24,726 nt of DNA from a virus (IMGVR_UViG_3300041407_000158:1-24726); one strand, 5' to 3'. Shown: positions 11,528 through 20,298, counted from the first letter of the stretch. A program made the numbers and translations. Notes: generated by a model from the sequence alone, not told the origin.

Positions 11528-11659
11528 ATGAAGCCACCACCACCGCCACCAATGCGCAAGCCTACCGCCTCAAGTGATACGGGCCTTGGGCCAATGCTGA
11601 TTGTCCTGGTGTTCGTGGCTGGGTTGGCAGTCGGCAGCAAGATGGTTGGAGGTTGGTAA
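11528..11659 (+). CDS. 43-residue proline-rich membrane protein
   Basis: AGGAT lies nine bases before the ATG. The protein begins MKPPPPPPMRKPTASS, six consecutive prolines followed by basic residues, and then one membrane segment (about 22-37, MLIVLVFVAGLAVGSK). There is no lipobox Cys, so it is not an Rz1-type spanin. It sits between the holin pair and the HNH gene. Not recognised; a lysis-accessory role is possible from context only. Confidence 0.55.
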   Translation: MKPPPPPPMRKPTASSDTGLGPMLIVLVFVAGLAVGSKMVGGW

Positions 11660-11662
11660 GGT

Positions 11663-12058
11663 ATGCCCCTGAGGCCGAAGAAACCATGCAATGCCCAAGG
11701 TTGCAATGTGCTGACCCGCAACCCGCGCTACTGCGATGATCATGTAGACATCGGCAAGAGCGCCGAGGCCAAGCGCCGCGAACGGCAGCGTGAGACCAGC
11801 GCCCAGCGCGGCTACAACTACAAGTGGCAGCAGGCAAGCAAAGGTTTCTTGGTTAAGCACCCGCTCTGTGCTGAGCACGATCGATCCGGCGAAGTCGTAG
11901 CAGCGACTGAGGTTGACCACATCATCCCTCACAAAGGCGACATGGTTCTTTTCTGGAATCGCAGCAACTGGCAGTCGCTCTGCCATTCATGCCACAGCAG
12001 GAAGACGGCGTCTGAGGACGGTGGCTGGGGCAATCCAGCGAGGAATCGTGCGAATTGA
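11663..12058 (+). CDS. HNH endonuclease adjacent to terminase
   Basis: A 131-residue protein with the HNH core VDHIIPHKGD, FWNRSNWQSLCHSCHSRKT: catalytic His in VDHI, the Asn in NRSN, and the Cys107-x2-Cys110 zinc pair. A further Cys pair sits near the N-terminus (Cys9, Cys14). HNH proteins encoded just before TerS in HK97-type cos phages are needed with terminase for genome cleavage and packaging, which fits the position here. A role as a homing enzyme is less likely. Confidence 0.88.
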   Translation: MPLRPKKPCNAQGCNVLTRNPRYCDDHVDIGKSAEAKRRERQRETSAQRGYNYKWQQASKGFLVKHPLCAEHDRSGEVVAATEVDHIIPHKGDMVLFWNRSNWQSLCHSCHSRKTASEDGGWGNPARNRAN

Positions 12059-12193
12059 CCGAATTCAGCTCCGAAATGAGGTCGATTCTCAATACGGGAG
12101 GGGGAGGGTCAAAAGTCCGGGGTTTTCGATAGCTAGACCGTCCCCTTGGCCTTCCTCGTACGGCCGCGAAATTAAAAATTCAGGAGTTGCGCG
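12059..12193. other. Gap between HNH and TerS, candidate cos region
   Basis: 135 bp without a gene, unusual in this densely packed operon. It carries a purine-rich run near 12095-12110 (GGGAGGGGGAGGG), TCAAAAGTCCGGGG, a CTAGACCG motif and an AT-rich stretch before the TerS ribosome binding site. In HNH-TerS-TerL phages the cohesive-end site commonly lies in this gap. The exact nick positions cannot be read from sequence alone. Confidence 0.4.
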
Positions 12194-12679
12194 ATGGGAG
12201 GTACCGCCACGGTCGCCGGCCGTGGTCGCAAACCCAAGCCGACGGCGCAGAAGAAACTCGCTGGAAACCCCGGAAAGCGGGCGCTGAATCATGATGAGCC
12301 CCAGTTCACAACCGTCACAAACATCGATCCGCCGGAGTGGCTCAGCGAGCGCGCTGCCACCATGTGGAAGATGCTTATCCCGGAATTACTCCGGGAAAAA
12401 GTTGTTGCGCTGACCGATCTGCACAACGTCGAGGCGTTCTGTACCGCCTATGACAAGTGGCGAATGTCCGAAGAAGCCGTTCAGAAATTCGGGATCGTCG
12501 TCGAGTCTGCCCAGGGTAGCCCGATGAAAAATCCTGCGCTCACAGCGGCAAATGAATCCATGCGTCAGCTGGTCACCTTCGGCTCGCTTCTCGGCCTCGA
12601 TCCGGCCAGTCGTACTCGGATCATCGGCGGTAACAAACAATCCTCCACCAACGAATTCGCAAAACTATTGAGTTCCTGA
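12194..12679 (+). CDS. terS: Terminase small subunit (P27 family)
   Basis: A 161-residue protein; AGGAG seven bases upstream of ATG. The basic N-terminus ([20 protein letters not shown]) is the hallmark of the P27/Terminase_4 family, followed by [20 protein letters not shown], the helical core [20 protein letters not shown] and a C-terminal [11 protein letters not shown]. It recognises the packaging site and guides TerL. It overlaps the TerL start by one base (TGATG), so translation is coupled. Confidence 0.92.
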   Translation: MGGTATVAGRGRKPKPTAQKKLAGNPGKRALNHDEPQFTTVTNIDPPEWLSERAATMWKMLIPELLREKVVALTDLHNVEAFCTAYDKWRMSEEAVQKFGIVVESAQGSPMKNPALTAANESMRQLVTFGSLLGLDPASRTRIIGGNKQSSTNEFAKLLSS

Positions 12680-14406
12680 TGGCCAATTCCCTGCACCCAA
12701 ACGTCGACAAGGCGATGGCTTGGGGAAGGTCTCTTTTGCGTGGGAAGGTTCCAGCGTGCCGCTACATCCACCAGGCCGTGCAGCGTCATTTTGATGACGT
12801 GACAGCCAGCCGCAAGCGCGGTTTCCGTTTCAAGTTCGACCCAGCCAAGGCTGAGAAGAAGCTAAAACTGATCCAACTCCTGCCGCATACCAAGGGTGAG
12901 TGGGCATTCAAGCGGCAGCTGATCACTCTGGAGGCGTGGCAACTTTTCGGCCTGGCTGTAACGTTCGGCTGGGTCAAGAAGAAGGGCGGCCATCGCCGGT
13001 TCCGTGAAAGCTATTGGGAAGTGCCCCGCAAGAACGGCAAGTCCGTAGTCGCAGGCGGCGTTGGCATCAGCATGTTCGTTGCCGACGGCGAGTACGGTGC
13101 CGAGGTGTACGCAGGCGCTACCACTGAGAAGCAGGCATGGGAAGTATTCCGCCCGGCCAAGCTGATGGTGAGCAAGTCGCCCATGCTGGTGCAGGCGGCC
13201 GGCATTGAGGTGAACGCCTCGAACATGAACATCCCGTCCGACTTCAGCCGCTTCGAGCCGCTGATCGGCAACCCCGGCGATGGTGCTTCGCCCAGTTGCG
13301 CCATCGTCGACGAATTCCACGAACACCCAACATCAGCTCAGTACGACACCATGCTCACCGGTATGGGTGCGCGTCGGCAGCCACTGATGTTCATCATCAC
13401 CACGGCCGGCGCTGATATTGAAGGTCCTTGCTACGACAAGCGCCGCCAGGTGATCGAAATGCTCGAGGGCACCGTGCCCGACGACGAGCTATTCGGATGG
13501 ATATGGACGCTGGACGAGGGTGACGACTGGACCGATCCGAAGATGCTGGCCAAGGCCAACCCGAACCACGGGGTCTCGGTGTTCCAGGAGTATCTAGAAA
13601 GCCAACAAGCCCGGGCTATACGCTCTGCGCGGTTCACCAACACCTTCAAGACAAAGCACTTGAACCTATGGGTGAGCGCCAAGTCCGGCTTCTTCAATAT
13701 GGAAAGCTGGAAGGCGTGCGAAGACACCACGCTGACGCTGGAGCAGTTCGAGGGACAGGAGTGGAACGCTGGTTTCGACTTGGCGAGAAAACTCGACATG
13801 AACTCCAGATCCAGGCTTTTTTGGCGTGTGATCGATGAAAAGGTCCACTACTACAGCATCGCTCCGAAGTTTTGGGTTCCCTATGACACCGCCTTCAATG
13901 CCGATAACAAGCGGATGTCGGAGCGGTTCCAGGCGTGGATTCACTCCAAGCATCTGGATGTGACTGATGGTGCTGAGGTCGACTATCGCGAGATCCTCGA
14001 GGACACCAAAGAGGCGAACCGTCACGCGCCGATTCGTGAGTGTCCGATTGATCCGCACGGGGCAACAGGTCTTAGCCATGATCTTGATGATCAGGGTTTT
14101 GAGCCGGTCACCATCACGCAGAACTACACGAACATGTCCGATCCAATGAAGGAGCTGGAAGCTGCGATAGAGGCTGGCCGGTTCCATCACGACGGCAACC
14201 CGATCATGACCTGGTGCATCGGCAATGTGATCGGCAAAAACCTGCCTGGTAACGATGACGTGGTGCGCCCGATCAAGCAGGGCGATGACAACAAGATCGA
14301 CGGCGCCGTCGCTTTGATCATGGCGATTGGCCGCGTTCTGGCGAACCTACACCCCGACGACACCCTCTCTGATCACATCTCCAAGCACGGAATTCGAACC
14401 CTATGA
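12679..14406 (+). CDS. terL: Terminase large subunit
   Basis: A 575-residue packaging motor and nuclease. ATPase motifs: Walker A PRKNGKS (residues 116-122), Walker B CAIVDE (207-212) with catalytic Glu212, and coupling motif TTAG (241-244). The nuclease half has GFDLARKLD with Asp367 and a late [11 protein letters not shown] with Asp541, metal-ligand candidates of the RNase H-like fold. The length fits the HK97-type TerL group (Terminase_1). It pumps DNA into the prohead through the portal encoded two genes on. Confidence 0.95.
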   Translation: MANSLHPNVDKAMAWGRSLLRGKVPACRYIHQAVQRHFDDVTASRKRGFRFKFDPAKAEKKLKLIQLLPHTKGEWAFKRQLITLEAWQLFGLAVTFGWVKKKGGHRRFRESYWEVPRKNGKSVVAGGVGISMFVADGEYGAEVYAGATTEKQAWEVFRPAKLMVSKSPMLVQAAGIEVNASNMNIPSDFSRFEPLIGNPGDGASPSCAIVDEFHEHPTSAQYDTMLTGMGARRQPLMFIITTAGADIEGPCYDKRRQVIEMLEGTVPDDELFGWIWTLDEGDDWTDPKMLAKANPNHGVSVFQEYLESQQARAIRSARFTNTFKTKHLNLWVSAKSGFFNMESWKACEDTTLTLEQFEGQEWNAGFDLARKLDMNSRSRLFWRVIDEKVHYYSIAPKFWVPYDTAFNADNKRMSERFQAWIHSKHLDVTDGAEVDYREILEDTKEANRHAPIRECPIDPHGATGLSHDLDDQGFEPVTITQNYTNMSDPMKELEAAIEAGRFHHDGNPIMTWCIGNVIGKNLPGNDDVVRPIKQGDDNKIDGAVALIMAIGRVLANLHPDDTLSDHISKHGIRTL

Positions 14407-14594
14407 CCGACGAAATCAAGCCGACAAAGTTGGAGGCGCTGAAAGAGGCCGCTCCCGATCTCGTCGGCGTCCTTGGTTTGGCTTTGCTGACGCGCGGTCT
14501 TTGGGTGTGGGTGGGTGAGTCACTCGCGCTGACCGTTTGTGGCGCTCTGTTGATCACCTTGTCCGTGGTCTCAATTGTGCGAGGTGATCGTTGA
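14403..14594 (+). CDS. Small membrane protein between TerL and portal
   Basis: A 63-residue protein with ATGA overlap to TerL and TGATG overlap to portal. After a polar N-terminus ([20 protein letters not shown]) come two hydrophobic stretches, about 20-35 ([18 protein letters not shown]) and 40-58 ([19 protein letters not shown]), ending in basic RGDR. It is a probable two-pass inner-membrane protein. A small gene in this slot is frequent in Pseudomonas phages; its role is unknown. Confidence 0.65.
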   Translation: MTDEIKPTKLEALKEAAPDLVGVLGLALLTRGLWVWVGESLALTVCGALLITLSVVSIVRGDR

Positions 14595-15805
14595 TGCTCC
14601 GCGCACTCCTTGGAAGGAAAGGTGGTACTCAGATCATTGATACGCCGGAAAAGCTCGCCCAGGCATTGGGCGCAGGATATGAAAGCAATGCTGGCCAACG
14701 TGTGACCACCACGAGCGCCATGCAGCAATTGGTTGTATTCAACTGCGTACGGGTGCTGGCCGAGTCAATGGGGATGTTGCCTTGCCGCCTTTTGAAGCAG
14801 ACAGGCCGGGTCCGATTGCCAGCTACGGCGCATAGGCTCTACCCGCTGATCACGATGGCACCGAACAGCTACATGACTGCCCAGGAGTTCTGGGAGATGT
14901 TGGTGGCGTGCCTGTGTCTTCGTGGCAACTTTTACGCTTACAAGGTGATGGCGCTGGGCAATGTGGTAGAGCTGCTACCGCTCAGCCCGGACATCGTTAC
15001 CCCCAAGCTAAAGGATGACTGGACGGTTGAGTACACAGTCAACTTCAAGTCGGGAACCCAGGTCCTCACTCAGGACGAAATCTGGCATGTCCGGCTGTTC
15101 ACGCTGGATGGGCTGAACGGGTTGAACCCAATTGCTTATGCGCGTCAGGCGCTCGGCTTGGGCCAGGCTATGGACGCTCATGCGGCCAAGCTTTTTACCA
15201 ATGGAGCCGTTACCAGTGGTGTTCTGAGGACTGAGCAGAAACTCACCGATGAGGCTTTCGGACGGCTCAAAACGGAGTTTCAGGGCGAGCATATGGGCGT
15301 GGCTAACGCCTACAAACCTATGATCCTGGAGATGGGGCTGGACTGGAAACCAATCAGCCTCAACGCCCAAGACACCCAGTTTATCGAATCCAAAAAACTG
15401 ACGGAAGCGCAGATCTGCGGATTGTTCCGGGTCCCACCGCACCTGGTGGCCAGCATGGAAAAAATGACGCTCAACAACATTGAGCACATGGGCATGAGCT
15501 TCGTGAACTACTCGCTGGTCCCGATCATGACCCGCATCGAACACCGCATTCAGGTCGGCCTGCTCAGTGAGAAAGACCGGCTGACTCATTACGCCAAGTT
15601 CAACGCGGGCGCCCTCATGCGTGGCGACCTGAAGGGGCGATATGAGTCCTACGGCAAGGGCATTCAGTGGGGCATTTTGAGCCCAAACGACTGCCGCGAA
15701 CTGGAAGACGAGAACCCCCGCGAGGGCGGCGACATCTACCTCACCCCCATGAACATGACCACTAAACCAGAGGCTGCCGACGATGCAGACAAAACAGCGC
15801 CTTGA
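14594..15805 (+). CDS. HK97-family portal protein
   Basis: A 403-residue portal, the dodecameric channel for DNA entry at one capsid vertex. I choose ATG 14594 (TGATG overlap); a TTG three bases earlier is in frame. Family marks include VFNCVRVLAESMGMLPCRLL, FWEMLVACLCLRGNFYAYKV, DEIWHVRLFTLDGLNGLNPI and the C-terminal RIEHRIQVGLLSEKDR and GAILSPNDCRELE-type segment (GILSPNDCRELEDENPREGG). Length and order (TerL, portal, protease, capsid) match HK97. Confidence 0.94.
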   Translation: MLRALLGRKGGTQIIDTPEKLAQALGAGYESNAGQRVTTTSAMQQLVVFNCVRVLAESMGMLPCRLLKQTGRVRLPATAHRLYPLITMAPNSYMTAQEFWEMLVACLCLRGNFYAYKVMALGNVVELLPLSPDIVTPKLKDDWTVEYTVNFKSGTQVLTQDEIWHVRLFTLDGLNGLNPIAYARQALGLGQAMDAHAAKLFTNGAVTSGVLRTEQKLTDEAFGRLKTEFQGEHMGVANAYKPMILEMGLDWKPISLNAQDTQFIESKKLTEAQICGLFRVPPHLVASMEKMTLNNIEHMGMSFVNYSLVPIMTRIEHRIQVGLLSEKDRLTHYAKFNAGALMRGDLKGRYESYGKGIQWGILSPNDCRELEDENPREGGDIYLTPMNMTTKPEAADDADKTAP

Positions 15806-16442
15806 CGTGCCGCTGACCATTAAGTCGGTCAGCGACAGCGGCGAGTTCGAAGGCTACGGTTCCGTGTTCGGCGTCGTGGACAGTTATAGCGATGTGGTTG
15901 TCCGAGGCGCATTCACGGCAAGCCTCGCCAGGTGGAAGGAAAAAGGACGTCTGCCGGCGATGCTCTGGCAGCACAACATGAGCGAGCCGATCGGCATTTA
16001 CACCGAGATGCGCGAGGACGACGTCGGCCTGTACGTCAAAGGTCGACTTCTGGTTGATGCGGATCCACTGGCCAAGCGCGCGCACGGGCACATGAAAGCA
16101 GGAAGTCTTACCGGGCTATCCATCGGCTACATGCTCGAAGATGGCGGCTACGACTATGACAAGGAAAAGGGCATCTGGCTGCTGAAGGCTATCGACCTAT
16201 GGGAAGTATCCCCGGTCACCTTCCCAGCCAACGATGAGGCCCGGATTACTGATGTGAAATCTCTGCTGGCCCGCGGCGAAACACCGCCGCCCAGCAAAGT
16301 GGAGCGAGCCCTTCGAGAGGTTGGGTTTTCTGGCTCTCAGGCCAAGGCCTTCATGGCCAAAGGCTACGGCGCAGTTTCACCGCGAGAGGCGGGTGCCGAC
16401 GACGCACTGCAATCCCTTAAATCACTTATGAACCGAATGTAA
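15783..16442 (+). CDS. HK97-type prohead protease (peptidase U35)
   Basis: A 219-residue serine protease that trims the capsid scaffold domain during maturation. The fold is seen in GEFEGYGSVFGVVDSYSDVV and the catalytic pair in His64 (LWQHNMSEPIG) and Ser113 (LTGLSIGYML). The C-terminal tail (about 160-219) is variable and may target it to the prohead. The gene overlaps the portal frame by 23 bases, more than any other junction here; no strong ribosome binding site is visible, so coupling to portal translation is likely. Confidence 0.93.
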   Translation: MQTKQRLDVPLTIKSVSDSGEFEGYGSVFGVVDSYSDVVVRGAFTASLARWKEKGRLPAMLWQHNMSEPIGIYTEMREDDVGLYVKGRLLVDADPLAKRAHGHMKAGSLTGLSIGYMLEDGGYDYDKEKGIWLLKAIDLWEVSPVTFPANDEARITDVKSLLARGETPPPSKVERALREVGFSGSQAKAFMAKGYGAVSPREAGADDALQSLKSLMNRM

Positions 16443-16452
16443 GGAGCCTCTC

Positions 16453-17655
16453 ATGGCTGTTGAATTGAAAGATGTGGAACAAGTCGCTGAAGCCCTGGGC
16501 AAGAAGTTCGACGAGTTCAAGGAAAAGAACGATAAACGCATTGATGGCCTGGAAGCCGAAAAGGGCAAGCTGTCCGGCCAGGTCGATACGCTCAACGAAA
16601 AGCTGGGCGAATTGGATGCGCTGAAAAGCGAGCTGGAAAAAGAACTGCTGGCGCTGAAGCGTCCGGACGGTACCGGCACCAAAGCAGCCAGCGAGCACAA
16701 GACCGCGTTTCTGCAGTTTGTGCGCAAGGGTGTCGATACTGGCCTGGGCGACCTGCAAGCGAAGGCTCTGCAGATTGGCACCGAGGCAGACGGTGGTTAT
16801 GCGGTACCTGAAGAAATGGACCGCAATATCATCCAACTGCTCCGCGATACCTCGCCGATGCGCCAGGTTTGCAACCAGATCACCGTCGGGTCGCCAGACT
16901 ACAAGCGTCTGGTCGGTTTGGGTGGCGCTGGGTCTGGCTGGGTTGGTGAAACTGATCCGCGGCCGGCGACGGGCACGCCTACCCTCGGGCAGATATCTGC
17001 CTTCATGGGCGAGATTTACTCCAACCCCCAGGCCACTCAAACCAGTCTGGACGACATCTTCTTTAACGCCGAAACGTGGCTCAACGAAGAGGTCGCGCGC
17101 GAGTTTTCCGAGAAAGAAGGCAACGCGTTCCTCCTGGGTAACGGCACCAACAAGCCGAAAGGTCTGTTGGCGTATCCATTGCTGACCACGTCCGACGAAG
17201 TCCGCGCGTTCGGCTCCCTGCAAAATCTTATTTCGGGCTCGGCCGGCGCCTTCAATGGCGACAAGCTGATCGATCTGATTCACGCGTTGAAGGCCGGCTA
17301 TCGGGCTAACGGCAAGTTCATGATGGGCAACCTGACCGTCGCCTATGTGCGCAAGCTGAAAGACAGCGAAGGCAACTACCTGTGGCGTCCTGGCTTGGAA
17401 GCCGGGGCTCCTTCGAGCCTGCTGGGCTATGGCATCGTCGAAAACGAAGACATGCCAGATGTCGCTGCCGATGCCAATGCCATCGCTTTTGGCGACTTCA
17501 AGCGCGCCTACACCATTGTGGATCGCATCGGTACCCGTGTGCTGCGCGACCCGTACACCAACAAGCCCTACGTTGGCTTCTACACCACCAAGCGCGTCGG
17601 CGGCATGCTGGTCGACTCTCAGGCCGTGAAGGTGCTCACCCTCAGCGCTGCGTAA
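16453..17655 (+). CDS. HK97-fold major capsid protein
   Basis: A 400-residue capsid subunit with AAGGAG at an ideal distance. Residues 1 to about 95 are a charged coiled-coil delta/scaffold domain (FDEFKEKNDKRIDGLEAEKG), removed by the protease. The mature part has the family marks GGYAVPEEMDRNIIQLLRD, FFNAETWLNEEVAREFSEKE, FLLGNGTNKPKGLL and YVGFYTTKRVGGMLVD. The cleavage point is probably around residues 95-115 (inference). A stable hairpin follows the gene at 17663-17678. Confidence 0.95.
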   Translation: MAVELKDVEQVAEALGKKFDEFKEKNDKRIDGLEAEKGKLSGQVDTLNEKLGELDALKSELEKELLALKRPDGTGTKAASEHKTAFLQFVRKGVDTGLGDLQAKALQIGTEADGGYAVPEEMDRNIIQLLRDTSPMRQVCNQITVGSPDYKRLVGLGGAGSGWVGETDPRPATGTPTLGQISAFMGEIYSNPQATQTSLDDIFFNAETWLNEEVAREFSEKEGNAFLLGNGTNKPKGLLAYPLLTTSDEVRAFGSLQNLISGSAGAFNGDKLIDLIHALKAGYRANGKFMMGNLTVAYVRKLKDSEGNYLWRPGLEAGAPSSLLGYGIVENEDMPDVAADANAIAFGDFKRAYTIVDRIGTRVLRDPYTNKPYVGFYTTKRVGGMLVDSQAVKVLTLSAA

Positions 17656-17662
17656 CTGGATT

Positions 17663-17678
17663 GGCGCCTTCGGGCGCC
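17663..17678 (+). repeat. UUCG-tetraloop hairpin after the capsid gene
   Basis: GGCGCC-TTCG-GGCGCC, a very stable hairpin with the special C(UUCG)G loop, eight bases after the capsid stop. No T-run follows, so it should not terminate; protection of the capsid mRNA from 3' exonucleases is a reasonable inference. Confidence 0.7.
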
Positions 17679-17697
17679 CGCCCTCTCGGAGGTTGTT

Positions 17698-17898
17698 ATG
17701 CCGAAGATATTGGTAAATAAGCCTTTCCCGTTCGCAGTCGATGGCAATCATGTCATTCAGATTGAGACGGGGGAGCAAGAGGTTTCTGACCGTTGTGCGA
17801 TTGTCGCAGTGGATCACCTGAAGTTCGCAAGCTTTGCTGGTGGCGAAAAGCCCAAGGCTGAAATGAAGCCAAAATCTGAGAAGCGGAGTCAAGAATGA
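17698..17898 (+). CDS. Small head-region protein
   Basis: A 66-residue protein with CGGAGG six bases upstream of ATG. The N-terminal part (KILVNKPFPFAVDGNHVIQI) looks like a small beta fold; the C-terminal end is a Lys/Glu-rich tail (GEKPKAEMKPKSEKRSQE). Such short proteins with a beta N-terminus and charged tail are frequent directly after the capsid gene of HK97-like Pseudomonas phages and may be minor capsid or decoration components. It overlaps the connector gene by four bases (ATGA). Confidence 0.65.
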   Translation: MPKILVNKPFPFAVDGNHVIQIETGEQEVSDRCAIVAVDHLKFASFAGGEKPKAEMKPKSEKRSQE

Positions 17899-18212
17899 TC
17901 GAGCTCGCGATCGTCAAATCGCATCTGCGTGTTGATCATGATGACGAAGACGATCTGATTCAGGGTTATGCCGATGCTGCGCTCAGCGCATTCGAGACTT
18001 GGACCAATCGAAAGCTGATCGACCCACCTGAAGCGTTGCCAGATCCGGTCGGCAATGCACTGATCATGAGCAAGGCCATCAAGCAGGGGGCCTTGCTGCT
18101 AATTGGTCATTGGTACAACAGTCGTGAAGCCGTGGTGATCGGTACCATCACCGCAGAGCTGCCAATGGCAACCAATGCGCTCTGGCTGCCTCACCGCTGG
18201 GTGAATCTGTGA
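17895..18212 (+). CDS. Head-tail connector (gp6-like)
   Basis: A 105-residue protein matching the HK97 gp6 / Phage_gp6 group: KSHLRVDHDDEDDLIQGYAD, AALSAFETWTNRKL and IKQGALLLIGHWYNSREAVV. It forms the ring beneath the portal that starts the neck. ATGA overlap with the previous gene and GTGA overlap with the next. Confidence 0.88.
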   Translation: MIELAIVKSHLRVDHDDEDDLIQGYADAALSAFETWTNRKLIDPPEALPDPVGNALIMSKAIKQGALLLIGHWYNSREAVVIGTITAELPMATNALWLPHRWVNL

Positions 18213-18529
18213 GAGCCGGCCCGCTGAAACACCGCTGCGCGCTGATGCAGTCGCAGAAGGTAAAGCGCCCGGGTGGTGGTTTCGATGAGTCTTGGGTTGA
18301 GCTCGGTAAGCTCTGGGCGGAAATCGCCATCCCCACGGGTCGAGTTGCTCCAGTGGCTGACCGCCTGGAAGCGACGGTCACCGCCGAAATAAAAATCCGC
18401 TACCGGTCCGACGTAGTCGCAGGTCTGCGTATCTCCCATATCAAGGGTACTTACTTGGTCGAGGCAGCATTGCCTGACCGAGATCCCGCCATGCTCAGGC
18501 TGTTGTGCTCGAGCGTTACCAACCCCTAG
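18209..18529 (+). CDS. Head-tail adaptor / head closure protein
   Basis: A 106-residue protein with GTG start in a GTGA overlap. It fits the Phage_H_T_join (SPP1 gp16-like) family: MRAGPLKHRCALMQ, the GGGFDESWVELGKLWAEI segment and the beta-rich TVTAEIKIRYRSDV with GLRISHIKGTYLVEAA. It plugs or extends the neck after packaging. Confidence 0.85.
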   Translation: MRAGPLKHRCALMQSQKVKRPGGGFDESWVELGKLWAEIAIPTGRVAPVADRLEATVTAEIKIRYRSDVVAGLRISHIKGTYLVEAALPDRDPAMLRLLCSSVTNP

Positions 18530-18540
18530 AGGTTATCCAC

Positions 18541-18738
18541 ATGAAAGTACGTGCCCTGGCCAGTATCTCTGGCGGCTCAGGCGATCGCGCCGTGGGCGAT
18601 GAATTTGTTGTCGGTGCGGCACTGGCCCAGGAATTGATCGAGCGTCGCCTGGTGGAGGCGGTTGCCGCCGAGCCCGAGGCCGCAGAGGACGCTACCTCCG
18701 CCAAAACAGCGAAGGCCAAGGCTGCCGCCAAGGAGTAA
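18541..18738 (+). CDS. Small neck-region protein with Ala/Lys tail
   Basis: A 65-residue protein starting at ATG 18541 behind AGAGG. The first ~40 residues (ASISGGSGDRAVGDEFVVGA, LAQELIERRLVEAV) look like a compact fold; the rest is an Ala/Lys/Glu-rich low-complexity tail (TSAKTAKAKAAAKE). Similar small proteins (DUF7302-type) occur between adaptor and gp10-like genes. The precise role is not known. Confidence 0.65.
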   Translation: MKVRALASISGGSGDRAVGDEFVVGAALAQELIERRLVEAVAAEPEAAEDATSAKTAKAKAAAKE

Positions 18739-18742
18739 AGCC

Positions 18743-19318
18743 ATGGCTGCTCGCAGATCTCGCGTGTCGGGCGACTTCAAGCTGAGGAAGACGCTGCGCA
18801 ACATCCACACGCAACTGGATAACGAGCTCAAGCCGGCAATGCAGGAAGCTGCCGACAAGCTGCTCGACACGATGAAGCAGCTGGTACCGCGCGACTCGGG
18901 CCAGGCAGCGGAAGCCTTGGAAGCCTTTGTCAGCAAGTCCGGGCTTGATGCTCAGATTGGCTTGCGAGGCAAGAAGGACAATCAGCGATTCTTCTACCTG
19001 CGATTTCTGGAGTACGGCACCAAGGGTTATAGCGGCACTGTGTACCGCCGCGCTGATGCCGCCGCGATAGGTGGCGAGCACACCACTAATCGCGATCGAT
19101 CAAAGCTCAGCGGCAAGAATCGTTTAGGTCGGCGCGAGACGAAGAACAAAAGCGATGGCACGCACTTCTTCGGCAAGTACCCGGATATTCCGGCCCGCCC
19201 GGCTCACCCCTGGCTCCGTCCGGCCTACGACGTGAACAAGGAGTTTGTCTTGGCCAGTATCAGGCATGCAGTCAGCAACACGCTGAAGCGAGCCGTGGAG
19301 GAGTTGGGCAATGGCTGA
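18743..19318 (+). CDS. HK97 gp10-like tail completion protein
   Basis: A 191-residue protein; I use ATG 18743 behind AAGGAG, not the open frame upstream. Marks of the HK97-gp10 family: LLDTMKQLVPRDSGQAAEAL, FFYLRFLEYGTKGYSG, and the end PARPAHPWLRPAYDVNKEFV. It caps the tail tube at the neck. It has an inserted basic segment (about 115-150) compared with the shortest family members. It overlaps the next gene by eight bases. Confidence 0.88.
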   Translation: MAARRSRVSGDFKLRKTLRNIHTQLDNELKPAMQEAADKLLDTMKQLVPRDSGQAAEALEAFVSKSGLDAQIGLRGKKDNQRFFYLRFLEYGTKGYSGTVYRRADAAAIGGEHTTNRDRSKLSGKNRLGRRETKNKSDGTHFFGKYPDIPARPAHPWLRPAYDVNKEFVLASIRHAVSNTLKRAVEELGNG

Positions 19319-19694
19319 TCCATCCTTTGCGTTGCAGGTGGCGCTGTTCGACAGGCTTGAGGCTGAGGTGTCGTGCCCTATCTACGACAGCGTGCCAATG
19401 GATGCACCGCTCCCGTATGTCTCCCTGGACTATGAGATTTCCAGCAACGACGACCCGCTGGCCAGCCGGCGTGATATCCGGCTGTTCTACCTGTCGGTCT
19501 GGTCTGAATTCAAAGGCCAGGAGGAAGTGAAGCGCCTCATGGCCGAGATCGATGCGGCGACTCACGAACGACCGTTACCGCTCACCACGGGGCGCGTCGT
19601 CTCGATCCGCGTCGACCGCAAGCAAACAAACCGGGAACCGGACGGCGTTACCTACCAGGGCAGCGTCACGCTCCGAATCATCACCCAACACTAA
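19311..19694 (+). CDS. DUF3168 tail terminator-type protein
   Basis: A 127-residue protein with the DUF3168 pattern: LFDRLEAEVSCPIYDSVPM, LPYVSLDYEISSND, FYLSVWSEFKGQEEVKRLMA and the end YQGSVTLRIITQH. DUF3168 proteins are tail completion or terminator components related to lambda gpU. Position between gp10-like and tail-tube genes agrees. Confidence 0.88.
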   Translation: MADPSFALQVALFDRLEAEVSCPIYDSVPMDAPLPYVSLDYEISSNDDPLASRRDIRLFYLSVWSEFKGQEEVKRLMAEIDAATHERPLPLTTGRVVSIRVDRKQTNREPDGVTYQGSVTLRIITQH

Positions 19695-19750
19695 ACCGCT
19701 GAACCAACGCCGCCACGCGGCTCTATCACCTGTCCTCAGGAGGACTATCT

Positions 19751-20224
19751 ATGTCTGTTAATACCGGCGCTGGCACGCGGATCTCTATTGGTCCACGCCT
19801 GTCTGCGAAGCTTCCCGCCCTTGAGGCGACTGCAATCACGCTGCTCGCTGGCCTGACCTACGTCGCTGTCGGTGAGGTGGAAAGCATCGGCGACTACGGC
19901 GATACGACCAACGATGTGACCTTCGCAGCGCTGGCCGACTCTCGAAATCGTCACCTGAAAGGTCTGTCCGATGCCGGATCGACCGAAGTTGTCATTGGTT
20001 TTGATGCGGGCGATGCAGGTCAGCTCGCCATGGTTGAGGCGTACCGAGATCGCTCGCAGTACGACTACCCGATCAAGGTCGAGTACGTCGATGGTCTGGT
20101 CGACTATTTTGCCGCCAAGGTCATGAGCAACAAGAAAACCGGCATCAGCGTCGAGGGTGTGCTCAAGCGCACCGTGACCCTTGGCATCAACTCCGAAATC
20201 TACGAAGTGCCTGACGCTCCGTAA
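19751..20224 (+). CDS. Major tail tube protein
   Basis: A 157-residue protein; AGGAGG seven bases before ATG. It has the long-tail tube pattern: ITLLAGLTYVAVGEVESIGD, GSTEVVIGFDAGDAGQLAMV, FAAKVMSNKKTGISVEGVLK. The protein stacks in hexameric rings to form the flexible siphovirus tail. A GC hairpin without T-run lies after the stop (20245-20262), matching what is seen after the capsid gene. Confidence 0.88.
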   Translation: MSVNTGAGTRISIGPRLSAKLPALEATAITLLAGLTYVAVGEVESIGDYGDTTNDVTFAALADSRNRHLKGLSDAGSTEVVIGFDAGDAGQLAMVEAYRDRSQYDYPIKVEYVDGLVDYFAAKVMSNKKTGISVEGVLKRTVTLGINSEIYEVPDAP

Positions 20225-20244
20225 TTCGGCTGCCCCCCATCTGG

Positions 20245-20262
20245 CGCCGCAGTTCAGCGGCG
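20245..20262 (+). repeat. GC hairpin after the tail tube gene
   Basis: CGCCGC, loop AGTTCA, GCGGCG, about 20 bases after the tail tube stop and without a T-run. It is comparable in place and type to the capsid hairpin at 17663-17678, so an mRNA-stabilising role is likely. Confidence 0.6.
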
Positions 20263-20298
20263 TCAGTCCCACACCCTATTTCGATAAAGAGAACACCC

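Noticed and set aside
15008-15820. 270-codon open frame antisense to portal
   Set aside because: Shadow of the portal gene with no initiation signal.
16426-17892. 488-codon open frame antisense to the capsid gene
   Set aside because: Shadow of a GC-rich gene: no ribosome binding site, no domain recognisable, and the plus strand carries a clear HK97 capsid.
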